A stretch of 64,000 bases of DNA, taken from Siphonodentalium dalli (taxonomy: Eukaryota > Mollusca > Scaphopoda > Gadilida > Siphonodentaliidae). The stretch spans positions 264,400,077-264,464,076 of the forward strand of contig CP136061.1 of the NCBI GenBank assembly GCA_032622095.1, given 5' to 3'. Shown in pieces: positions 48,109 through 56,604 of this stretch. Under the pieces are notes generated by a model. That model saw nothing but the letters and a program-made list of their open reading frames with translations, did not search any database and was not told the origin of the DNA. The translations under genes and the position numbers were made by a program. Position 1 is the first letter of the stretch; the number at the start of each line of letters is the position of its first letter.

Positions 48109-49362
48109 AATTGACGCCGTCGACAAATTCTTAAAATCGTGATTTTGAGAAGGATTCGTCGAAGGATTTCACGGACTCACAGCGAAATCTCTGTGATTCC
48201 AAATTCAAAGGATTGACTTTGGAAAAGTGAAGATTCTTCTTTATTCTTCTTGCGGAGAGGGATGACACTCTCCGATAATTGTTTGCACGCTACTACGATT
48301 ATATTGTGGTAGCTTGCGTATTGTGCTTAATTGTGAAATTAGGTTTTTGGGAAATAATTTTTCCCAAAATCCTTGTGAAAATTCGCGCAAGCTTCGCCAG
48401 GAGGAATTCTGGGAAAGGATTCCAAATTTGGTGAAGAAGGCGGAGCAAACACCCATATTTGGGAAAAGTGTTCCATATTTGGGAAAAGTGACGGGAATTC
48501 AGCTCCCATATTAGGAGAAGAAGTCACGTGGTGTTCTATATTTGGAAAGCCGACCATGCGGTCTGCCATATTTGGAACGACTCTTGAGTAGTGTGCCATA
48601 TTTGGAAAGCCAGAAAACTCGGAAATCAACATTCGTTAAAATTCAATAATTCTCAGAACTGATCCACCGAAATTAAGACAATTTATTACTTCTGGGCAGA
48701 AGAAACATTCGGGTTATTTCCACACACACGTGGTAGCGCATGGACTATGTCTGGTACACGTGAGAGCAAACTAACGACGAGTCCACAAAACGGAATATTT
48801 CTTCCACCGATGAGTTCCCTCACATTCACATCGAGGGCTATAAGACTATAATTAAAAGTCACACCAGCAATACACATCAGGAAATATATATCCCACATGT
48901 GGGCATGTATTGTGTTTCAACAATTAAAAGTTATTCTTCTCATTGGTATCTTCGGTTTGAGATATTACACGACCGCATTCTAGTTTTTCGGACATATCTT
49001 AAAGGGACAATACCAGTTTGTGAAAATTGTTTCGAAGAAATCCAATAAACAAAATCAACACAGCTTGTAACCCCTCTATCGAGGGAAATATCATTCGGAC
49101 ACTTCTCTTAAAGAGACATACTTGATACCAAGCACGGACTCTTCCGACTGTTATTGTTTATAGTCAGTATTCCGATTTTATCTTTTGGAGATAAATAAGG
49201 GAAGAGAGTTGGAAATAACATCTTGTCTAACATTAATGACACTTACCTTTCAGCAGAAGAGTTTTTGACAAAGGTTTGAGAAACATATCGAAAAAAACTG
49301 CCCCTTTCAAATTGGGGAAGATCTAACCAGTACATTGCAAAGATATTGAAAGTCTTGAAAAG
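48109..49362 (+). other. 1.25 kb leader of the LTR element
   Basis: Untranslated leader between the 5' LTR and the first large ORF. It holds a hairpin GGAGAG..CTCTCC (48254-48271), a palindrome TTTTGGGAAATAATTTTCCC (about 48344), the CArG cluster, and the first CCCTC hairpin (49072). TTACCTTTCAG at about 49243-49253 is a good splice acceptor. Together with the LTR donor it could remove most of the leader. Several upstream ATGs would otherwise precede the main ORF. Confidence 0.5.
48422..48605. promoter_or_regulatory. cluster of seven CArG (SRF-type) boxes
   Basis: CCAAATTTGG (48422), CCATATTTGG (48453, 48473, 48566, 48596), CCATATTAGG (48506) and the near match CTATATTTGG (48536). Six of seven fit CC(A/T)6GG exactly. 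Start-to-start distances are 31, 20, 33, 30, 30 and 30 bp, close to whole helical turns. Each is followed by GAAA or similar, so they derive from a short repeat, but the boxes are better kept than the DNA between them. Such clusters bind serum response factor or related MADS proteins in animals; binding here is inferred. Confidence 0.6.
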
Positions 49363-52300
49363 ATGGCCTACCAGAACATTAACATGGCCCAACAACAGGA
49401 AATAGAGAATGGGGGAGCACGATCAAAACCGTATTATCCCATGCAAATAAGTACTCCATACCCCTCGCAACATAGTGAACCAGCAGCGGAAGGAATGACA
49501 CACCCCTATGGGGGAGGAAATCATTCTTATCACAGCAGCACCGACACTCTGGGTCAATATCAGGAAAGGGGTCAAGATCATAATATTATTCCCCGATTAA
49601 GTTCTAGGGATATGTATCGAGAGGTATCATGTTTCTATGAGGATGAGTCCTCGGAATATGACAGTAATTCCTCAGACTATGACGGTATTGCCTCAGATTT
49701 TGGTGAGGAACAGAAAGGGGGAGATGAGGTGGGAATAAAACCGAAAGATGATTCTTCGGACTCGGATGAGCAACTGAAAATATCAAGGGCTTCCGTCAAA
49801 GAACACCTCAAAGATTTACTCCCCCAACCAACTATCAATGACCTCCTCAACAACAAAATACCTGGATTCGCACGTTCTAAAACAGTCATAAAACAGGAGG
49901 CCATAACCCCGCAACACTATGGGGAAAATACCACCCGTCATAACACAAGACAGCCAAATAGACCCCCTGAACAAAAATATGGGGAACAGAGACCCCATGA
50001 TACAAAATATGGGGAACATAGACCCCCTGCTGCAATACCAGTCCAAAAGCAATGGAGGGATCATGTTGATTTTATTGTCGAGCCCACAGGTAATCAACAT
50101 CGTTACCCGACAGACAGGGTACATGGATCCCAAAATGAGGCACGAGTACCGGCTAACCAACCTGATGTACTGCCACAGAGGCCAGCAATGCAAAATCACC
50201 AACAGAGAGAGCGTGAAGATGGAGCTCGTGAAAAGGAAAATTATGAACATCGTCAAAGGAACTGTCGTTCTCGTTTCAGGGGGGAATTCATGCCTCCAAA
50301 GTTTGACGGATTGCCCAGTTCGAGTTGGCAAACATTCCGTACCAAGTTCGAGAACTATGCCGCCATGAGAGGATGGGATTATCAGCTGGTAGTGACTCCT
50401 TTGCGCTGGTGTCTGGAAGGTTTCGCTGGCGACCATTACGCTAGATTGGTACAGCAATCCCCTCATATAGAGGGACCGGAAATGTTACATCGGATGGAGG
50501 AAAGGTTCGGAACCTGTGACATCAAAATACCAAGATCTCTGAATTTTGATGGAGCACCAAAATCGAGTTGGGAAACCTTTCAAATAAAGTTTGAGATGTA
50601 TGCCGCCATGAAGGAATGGGATGACCAAGAAATGGTGAATCAGTTGTGGTGGTGTTTGGAAGGTATGGCTAGCGATCATTACACCATACTAGTACAGCAA
50701 TCCCCTCATATAGAGGGACCAGAAATGTTACTAAGGATGCGGATTAAGTTCGCACGTGACATCAAAATACCAAGATCTCTGAATTTTGATGGAGAACCAA
50801 AATCGAGTTGGGAAACCTTTCAAACCAAGTTTCAGATGTATGCCGCCACGAATGGATGGGATGACCAGCAAGTGGTGAATCAGTTGTGGTGGTGTTTGGA
50901 AAGTATCGCTAGCTATAGCTACACCATAATAGTACAGCAATCCCCTCATATAGAGGGACCGGAGCTGTTAAGACGGATGGAGAAAATATTCGGAATGCGC
51001 GAAATACCACAACGGTATACGACTGACTCAAGTTCAGAGATGCATGTGCGGAAATCCCCATCAAAGCCATCGCACCACATACCTGCTACCCACACTGAGA
51101 TAAAATGCGTACCGGTACTGAAACAAACCGAAAATACGTATACAGTCACCTTACCACTGCCGAGCAGAGTCTCAAACCCCTGCAGGGGCGACCCAGACCA
51201 AACGATAGAAACCGAGGTGCCTGAAATTCAAACAGTGCCTGAAATTCAAACAGGAAATCCCAATTATAAATTGGAGAAATGTATACAAGATCTAGAAGAA
51301 CAACTCTCAACCTTGCGTACGGAAATAAAAAGTACCTGCATAAAAGAGCAAACATCAGAATTTCACATGAACAGAACAGTACAAGGAACAACTCAAGGTG
51401 ACATAACCAATCCCCAAATGTTGGGGACATCCCCACTCACATGGGATCCTCTGGGGACATGTACGCAAATTGCGGCATCACCTTATGGAATGCCCAAGAA
51501 CAGATATTACCGAGATGGGAACGCGGGGACAGGGCTACCCTCAATTGAGGGACATCCTACCACGGTGATATATTCAAATGATAAATCTGTACTAGACATT
51601 TCAATTTCAGGAGAATGTCAGGAGGTACCCATGACTAAAAACGACTCAAATGTCAGCTTTATAGTTGGAGATAAAGGACTATCCTCCATTGAGGAACATC
51701 CTTCAATAGTGATATGCGCACAAGAACCGACTGTTGACATGGCCCAAAATATAAACAATCCAAATAACAGTAGAGATTCAGGGCCACCCTCTATCAAGGG
51801 ACATTCAGAAATAAAGACACGTGTCAAAGAACAGACTATATGTGATGTATCTCAAGAAATCGAAGAAAATATCCAACTATTAAACAACTGTATGCCCTCA
51901 TCTAAGGGACATCATACCTTGACTGTATCCAAAGGTGAGCAAGGAAATGTTCATTTAATAAACAACTTCACCCCCTCATGCGAGGGAGATAACATAATGA
52001 CTGTGTCCGAAGACAAGGACCAAGAACATATTGTGCGAGAAAACTCTAAAATATACCGGTTGGCAAGAAAACAGGAAACATCTGAACCTACCTTAATTGA
52101 GGACCAGTGTTCGAGATATCGGTATAACAACACCGCTAACTCTAATCATAGTGATGCAGTCTTTACAGGTACTGGTAGCTATACTCAAACTGCAGAGGAT
52201 GCAAAGGATGAACCCTCTACACGGAGGGATAACCTAAATGAAGACATGGGCATGAGTGACAAAAAGAAGATTGAAACTAAATTAGAAGTTCAATATGTCA

Positions 52301-53217
52301 TGCCAGATGAGTGCCAACCATGCCGACCAAGAACTACATGTATCAACATAGACCGAACACTGGACATGATACAACATATGACACTTTTAGGAAAACCACT
52401 AATGGCTGATGCCCATATTCACTGTATAACTGACAGAAAGGATACAACATCAATGGAAGAATTGTTACAAACCCATTACATTGAAAAAATCCAAAATAAT
52501 ACTCAGCTAGAAAACATAACAAAATACCCAGAATCGTACATTTCAAAACATGCCAGTAATAGTAAGACCTTGGAATCCCTCATCATGAGGGGCGATGAAT
52601 TGGGTCTTTGGAGGCCGGGAGAAGGAGATCCAAAGGATGTCATTATAAGCCTCTTAAATATGGATCCAACAACAACATCTGAACAACCAGCTGTTAAAGA
52701 GAACACCAGTGACCTATCGCAGAAGATAGAAACGCATACTGGTACCAATAATACCAGTCGTGAATCCCTCATAGTGAGGGCCAAGCAGATAAGACTGCAA
52801 ATTACTAAGGAATGCGAACCACACGAGGCAAGAATACATATTCAAGAAAATGCCCAAATAACAACTGGCACAAATGACAGAGACTGCCATGGAGACATGA
52901 TGACAGCTGAAGGTATATCTGGAGAGACAGACAAAGAGAGTCAATATGAGCACCTAGCTTTTAATGATAGCACTAGTGACCTAATGCAGAATATGGATAC
53001 CCATACTGGTACCGGTACCAATAATACCAGTCTGGAATCCCTCATAGTGAGGGTCAATCAGATACACGTAAGCCCGCAAATGACTAAGGCATGCGAACCA
53101 AGCGAGGCAAGACTAAATATTTATGAAACTGCCCAAAGAACTGCTTGTATAAATGATATAGACTGCCATGGAGATATTACGACAGATGATGGTATATCTG
53201 AACAGACAGACGGATAG
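49363..53217 (+). CDS. Gag-like protein with triplicated capsid-type domain
   Basis: 1284 codons; the start AAGATGG has a good Kozak context. Residues about 85-130 are Ser/Asp/Glu-rich. Residues about 306-546 are three tandem ~80-residue domains of the pattern PPKFDG..SSWQTFRTKFENYAA, then GWD......L.WCLEG.A..HY, then LVQQSPHIEGPEML.RM...FG. This is the pattern of retrotransposon Gag capsid N-terminal regions, here repeated every 240 bp. Residues about 634-660 (KLEKCIQDLEEQLSTLRTEI) look like a coiled coil. The C-terminal third is low-complexity, with two ~82-residue tandem modules (52703-52945 and 52970-53226) carrying THTGTNNTS and ESLIVR. PLMADAHIHCITDRKD (about residues 1011-1026) resembles the HxH start of TatD enzymes. 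No CCHC zinc knuckle. Expected role is RNA binding and particle assembly. The ORF ends at TAG, and the same frame continues to 53562. Confidence 0.75.
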   Translation: MAYQNINMAQQQEIENGGARSKPYYPMQISTPYPSQHSEPAAEGMTHPYGGGNHSYHSSTDTLGQYQERGQDHNIIPRLSSRDMYREVSCFYEDESSEYDSNSSDYDGIASDFGEEQKGGDEVGIKPKDDSSDSDEQLKISRASVKEHLKDLLPQPTINDLLNNKIPGFARSKTVIKQEAITPQHYGENTTRHNTRQPNRPPEQKYGEQRPHDTKYGEHRPPAAIPVQKQWRDHVDFIVEPTGNQHRYPTDRVHGSQNEARVPANQPDVLPQRPAMQNHQQREREDGAREKENYEHRQRNCRSRFRGEFMPPKFDGLPSSSWQTFRTKFENYAAMRGWDYQLVVTPLRWCLEGFAGDHYARLVQQSPHIEGPEMLHRMEERFGTCDIKIPRSLNFDGAPKSSWETFQIKFEMYAAMKEWDDQEMVNQLWWCLEGMASDHYTILVQQSPHIEGPEMLLRMRIKFARDIKIPRSLNFDGEPKSSWETFQTKFQMYAATNGWDDQQVVNQLWWCLESIASYSYTIIVQQSPHIEGPELLRRMEKIFGMREIPQRYTTDSSSEMHVRKSPSKPSHHIPATHTEIKCVPVLKQTENTYTVTLPLPSRVSNPCRGDPDQTIETEVPEIQTVPEIQTGNPNYKLEKCIQDLEEQLSTLRTEIKSTCIKEQTSEFHMNRTVQGTTQGDITNPQMLGTSPLTWDPLGTCTQIAASPYGMPKNRYYRDGNAGTGLPSIEGHPTTVIYSNDKSVLDISISGECQEVPMTKNDSNVSFIVGDKGLSSIEEHPSIVICAQEPTVDMAQNINNPNNSRDSGPPSIKGHSEIKTRVKEQTICDVSQEIEENIQLLNNCMPSSKGHHTLTVSKGEQGNVHLINNFTPSCEGDNIMTVSEDKDQEHIVRENSKIYRLARKQETSEPTLIEDQCSRYRYNNTANSNHSDAVFTGTGSYTQTAEDAKDEPSTRRDNLNEDMGMSDKKKIETKLEVQYVMPDECQPCRPRTTCINIDRTLDMIQHMTLLGKPLMADAHIHCITDRKDTTSMEELLQTHYIEKIQNNTQLENITKYPESYISKHASNSKTLESLIMRGDELGLWRPGEGDPKDVIISLLNMDPTTTSEQPAVKENTSDLSQKIETHTGTNNTSRESLIVRAKQIRLQITKECEPHEARIHIQENAQITTGTNDRDCHGDMMTAEGISGETDKESQYEHLAFNDSTSDLMQNMDTHTGTGTNNTSLESLIVRVNQIHVSPQMTKACEPSEARLNIYETAQRTACINDIDCHGDITTDDGISEQTDG

Positions 53218-53639
53218 AGTCAATGTACTAGTAGTAGCACTGAAGGCCATACAAGTCTATTAACTTTTCCACCTAGTTACGGAAACTGGAGTGATACTGA
53301 ACCTTCTGATTTGATTAGCTGCATACCAGATACATGTGACACCCAGCCTGTTAACAAAGACTGGACGGAAACACAAATGGTCACATGCATATCAGAAACT
53401 TGGGACGACGACAGTAGAATCTATGAGCCACCACCAGTACCATTCCCATCAATGGTAACACCAGTTGTCGACGACTCACACAGTGATGATACAATGCAAG
53501 ACATTGGTGAACTGCCTTGGGATCCGGGTGGACATTCTTCGTCAATGAAATCACATCTATAGAATCGGAAGAGCAGCATTCTATAGAATGGGTTGATCAG
53601 CATTGGGACCCAGAGTCAGTGACAAGATTTGAACAATGA
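53215..53639 (+). pseudogene. continuation of the Gag-like frame beyond a TAG
   Basis: After TAG (53215-53217) the same frame stays open for 115 codons to 53562, with a Pro/Asp-rich segment (EPPPVPFPSMVTPVVDD). The second C-terminal module aligns with the first as ETDKE-SQ versus QTDG-stop-SQ, so the stop stands where the sister module has GAG (Glu): one base change. Past about 53535 another frame continues the acidic text (ESEEQHSIEWVDQHWDPE) to a TGA at 53637. This suggests a second, frameshifting change. The ancestral protein probably ran on at least to here. Confidence 0.6.
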
Positions 53640-53996
53640 ACAGATTTGAACCCTCAGGGGTATATTGAAGATCAATTAATTCCCTCTACGAGGGAGCTAT
53701 AACTCAACACATCAAACTTATTATTGGCCACAAAGAATTTAAGACAGTAACTGATAATTCCCACATAGCCTATAGATAGTGGGTGAGAAATCTGCTATAA
53801 GAAATGAGAATTCCACGAGCCCTTGGGTGATGCAAATATCCAGACTACCCCATTAAGGGGTCGAAGTAAAGAAAGACTAAGAAAGAAGAATATAGTGGGA
53901 GCTTGGAAGATGAACACATACAATTAGCTGTATAGACTATAATAACTGGAAGTGACGTACAATTGATCTCCAAATGCGAATGATCAGCGACATACC
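53640..53996 (+). other. spacer between Gag-like and TatD reading frames
   Basis: Multiple stops in all plus-strand frames. It contains hairpins at 53651, 53682 and 53847. No reverse transcriptase, integrase or protease fragments are visible. TATAGATAGTGGG and CTGTATAGACTATAA are the only other visible motifs. Confidence 0.5.
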
Positions 53997-54767
53997 ATGA
54001 ACCCACTTAACACTGATATGTGGGATTCCCTTTATAGGGTAAGGCATCTAAGATCCAAGATGAAGCAACTGCTCTTCCAGAAAGTCAGAAGACCGGAGAC
54101 CTACCCGGACTCAGATGAGAAGTGGGACAATCTGACAAGAGTAGCAATTGGTTTGCACCCAACTCATGCGGCAAGAATGGCCCCCGGAGCAGGAGGACCG
54201 AGCGCTAAACAGATGAAATATCATCTGCAATGCCCAGAAGTTACCGCTTTTGGCGAAGTGGGGTTGGACCGGACAATTCGTCCCGAGTTCTGGAGGAGAC
54301 AAACATCGCTCTTCCAGAGACTTATTGAGCTAGTAACAACGGACAAACCCCTCGTGCTCCACTTTAGAGGGTCAAGGGAATCTGGGGACGCCGAAGATGT
54401 ATTCAACCGGGGATTGGTCATGGCAAAATAAAATTTGTCACCCCTTCAACCAATACACCTACATTGTTTCACCGGCAGTAAGGCAATGGTGGAGAAATGG
54501 ATACAAGCGTTTCCCAGATGCTATTTTGGGTTCACTGCGAAAGTTGGAGATTTCACCAACACCCAAAAAGATGCCCTACAGGCCGTACCGGACGACAGAC
54601 TATTGACTGAGACAGATGCCCCATACATAGGAAAAAACCTGGGAGTAAGATATATACCCACGATGGTGGGAGATGTCGCTGTATTAATGGCAGAAGTGAG
54701 AGGATCTACAGTCGACCAGATCCTGAAGGTCACCGTCAAGAACGCCCGTGACCTATATCGACTGTGA
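53997..54767 (+). pseudogene. TatD-type metal-dependent DNase domain with one in-frame stop
   Basis: In one reading frame, broken only by TAA at 54429-54431, the sequence carries the TatD family motifs in order. These are AIGLHPTHA, TAFGEVGLDRT (metal-binding Glu), KPLVLHFRG (His), then after the stop LHCFTGSK (His), YFGFTAKVG, and LLTETDAPYIG (Asp). The C-terminus (YIPTMVGDVAVLMAEVRG) is the usual helix segment. TatD proteins are TIM-barrel nucleases needing two metal ions; animal TATDN2 is the nearest familiar type. The first metal motif, HxH, is not in this ORF. The only candidate is DAHIHC in the upstream ORF. Whether the enzyme is made at all depends on stop suppression or another copy. 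The match to TatD is confident, function is not. Confidence 0.8.
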
Positions 54768-55251
54768 GATCTCTCTAACGATATCCAGAGACGACGGATG
54801 CGGAAGGCCTCGGTCCCATCATTCTGTCCCTCTCATGAAGGGAAGGAGTAGCCCTTGCAGACCTAAGGCAGGATCGACACACCATCGCCAGGCTGGATGG
54901 AAAACAAGGGTTGATGGTAGTTCCCCTCCAATTATAGAGAGAGACAGCGTCATGGGGACCGAGAAAATTACATGAGTCCGACCCCTGTTTGGGGAATGAA
55001 TAACGGATAGTCAAACACCCCGGTACGGAACAAGACAACAGAATAAAGACCCCTAAGGGGAAAGAATAACACATAGTCAAAAGAGAGAACCGAAGAAACC
55101 ACACAATCATCGTGGGGAAAGGAGGAGGGATGGAATACCCCACACTACTGACACCAAGGCCTTGAGGGATAAAAGAACCCCTGATGGGGGGACAAGAAGA
55201 CAGGAATCAGACCATACAAGGCACCCTCCAAAAATGGAAAATTGGGAAGAG
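54768..55251 (+). other. 3' untranslated region and polypurine tract
   Basis: Purine-rich, non-coding, with hairpins at 54827, 54982, 55050 and 55178. The last 14 bases before the 3' LTR are AAAATTGGGAAGAG, a fair polypurine tract for plus-strand priming. It places the LTR start at TGTTG. Confidence 0.65.
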
Positions 55252-55466
55252 TGTTGTAAAGTGGCGAATCGGGCAGGGTTAATCCCCAAGAAGGCAGCCA
55301 ATGACGTCAGGACCACGTGACCGCAGACTGAAACCTTACTCTTGAACAAGAAACCAGATTGATTTATATCTCTGAAGAATCTAAGTTCATCTACGAGCGA
55401 AATCGTGGATGTAACCTTACTGGAGGATCTATCGCCACGACAAGTCAATACCAGTAAGTTTACTAT
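55252..55466 (+). repeat. 3' LTR
   Basis: I find no difference from the 5' LTR over its 215 bases, including the CRE at 55302-55309 and the E-box at 55314-55319. It is followed by the AATGA duplication and then by ZNF-2 sequence. Confidence 0.9.
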
Positions 55467-55775
55467 AATGATTTATCACAAATATCACATCGATACAGAA
55501 CATTGCAGGTGTTCATCTCTTACTTACGAGCGTTCAGAAAATGTTTTCTCGCAAATTTAGACTACACTGGTGCCGTGTTAACAACATAATGCTAAGAGAC
55601 AAAGTACAGCCGTGTGCTAATGCTCGTGCGATTTGAAGCTGCCTCCCAGGAAAGTATTTTAAAACTAAAAGAAATATTAGGTCACAGATAAGTGACCACA
55701 AAAACTTATGGTCTGCCGGATACGGAAACATTATTGAACGTTTGTGAATACCACACATTCTATGGGTTACAGTTA
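55467..55775 (-). pseudogene. ZNF-2 5' end beyond the insertion
   Basis: On the minus strand 55516 to 55467 reads MNTCNVLYRCDICDKSF. This is the first half of the finger whose second half (TVSGDLIKHQ) lies left of the LTR element. The flank to 55765 matches the ZNF-1 5' flank (AAAGTATTTTAAAACTAAAA; GGTCACAGATAAGTGACC). The Met at 55516 is a plausible but unproven start. Confidence 0.75.
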
Positions 55776-55779
55776 CACA

Positions 55780-55970
55780 GATGGATTATCTCTTTAAATA
55801 AAAATTTTTAAATAGTTGCACGGGTATAAAATGATAGATATGAACTGAAGACCTATGTCCGGAAAAGCTTCTATCAATTAATATTGATTTTATTTCGAAT
55901 ATTAAATCGGGCCCATTTATGTTACTATTTTTAGAACCGACCATTCGGATGAGACCGTATTGCTATATAG
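55780..55970 (-). mobile_element. TTAA MITE (copy G), truncated
   Basis: AGATGGATTATCTCTTTAAA through GACCGTATTGCTATATAG matches the left third of the other copies. The leading TTAA has changed and the rest is missing where the ACGTTGGCC array begins. Confidence 0.8.
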
Positions 55971-55975
55971 CCCAG

Positions 55976-56470
55976 ATAGCACACGTACGTTGGGCCAACG
56001 TTGGAATAATTACGTTGGCCCAACGTCGGCTTTTGTGGTTGGGACGACGATGGCCCGACGTCGACTTGCGTTGGAATAATTACGTTGGCCCAACGTCAGC
56101 TTTTGTGGTAGGTACGACGATGGCCCAACGTCGACTTGCGTTGGAATAATTACGTTGGCCCAACGTCGGCTTTTGTGGTTGGTACGACGATGGCCCAACA
56201 TCGACTTGTTGGAATAATTACGTTGGCGCAACGTCGGATTTTGTGGTTGGGACAACGATGGCGCAACGTCGACATGCGTCAGATTTTGAACGTTTCAAAC
56301 ATGGCTACGTTGGCCCGACGTTGGACAACCAACGTTGGGACAACGTTGGTTTTACCGCTGGTTTAACGTTGGCCCGACGTTGAAAACGTAACGTACGAGG
56401 CGATATGTGAGGTTAGTAGGTGCGTTAGATGTCGACGTTGGACCAACGATGGCCCAACGTTGGTCATAGT
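55976..56470. repeat. 70-bp tandem array of GTTGGCCCAACGT
   Basis: TTGGAATAATTACGTTGGCC recurs at 56001, 56071, 56141 and 56209, a 70-bp period. Each unit has CCCAACGTCGGCTTTTGTGG and TACGACGATGGCCCAACGTC. The motif ACGTTGGGCCAACGT is a perfect palindrome, and degenerate copies continue to 56465. ORFs across it are artefacts. Confidence 0.85.
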
Positions 56471-56604
56471 GTGGATAAATCGGTCGTTTACGTCGTAGCG
56501 TCATTTTAACGTCATTCTTAACCGGTCGCGTGTTTCTTTTTCAAATAACGCTTTGGTTTATTGACTGAACTTGCATTTGTGTTCTGAGTGAGCTTCTCGG
56601 TTTA

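Larger units (their letters stand above)
49072..55189 (+). repeat. interspersed CCCTC/GAGGG hairpins (about 23)
   Basis: Short dyads of the form CCCTC-(3 to 6 nt)-GAGGG or CCCC-(3 to 7 nt)-GGGG start at 49072, 49503, 50460, 50703, 50943, 51412, 51538, 51682, 51787, 51895, 51973, 52213, 52577, 52766, 53039, 53651, 53682, 53847, 54028, 54827, 54982, 55050 and 55178. Several are followed by ACAT. Loops vary freely while stems pair, for example CCCTCAATTGAGGG, TCCTCCATTGAGGA (both stem arms changed), CCCTCATAGTGAGGG and ACCCCATTAAGGGGT. They occur in leader, coding and 3' untranslated parts. None is in the LTRs in this orientation. Confidence 0.75.
47894..55466 (+). mobile_element. LTR retroelement with Gag-like protein and TatD nuclease, no pol
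   Basis: A 7.57 kb element has 215-bp direct terminal repeats that I read as base-for-base identical, AATGA target duplication, and a purine-rich stretch (AAAATTGGGAAGAG) directly before the 3' LTR. The internal region holds a 1.25 kb leader, a 1284-codon ORF with triplicated Gag/capsid-like domains, and a TatD-type hydrolase domain. I see no protease, reverse transcriptase, RNase H, integrase or CCHC knuckle. The element is therefore non-autonomous, and its LTRs, not its genes, place it among LTR retrotransposons. The sequence after the 5' LTR (TTGACGCCGTCGAC) does not begin with the usual TGG, so the primer is unknown. Identical LTRs imply a very recent insertion, or gene conversion. Confidence 0.9.

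Noticed and set aside
47869-48126. ORF shared by both LTRs (also 55107-55448)
   Set aside because: The shared text is simply the antisense of the identical LTRs. Nothing supports translation.
48339-48632. 97-residue ORF with FPNMEH-type repeats
   Set aside because: Antisense reading of the CArG-box repeat in the retroelement leader. No independent evidence of coding.
49604-52953. Many minus-strand ORFs opposite the Gag-like gene
   Set aside because: Antisense shadows of a long coding ORF, without domains.
53640-55251. Hidden reverse transcriptase or integrase fragments in the LTR element
   Set aside because: No YxDD, DDE, HHCC or DTG-type protease motifs were seen in any frame. The only conserved domain found is TatD.
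55919-56366. ORFs across the GTTGGCCCAACG array
   Set aside because: They open because of the repeat and have no known domain.
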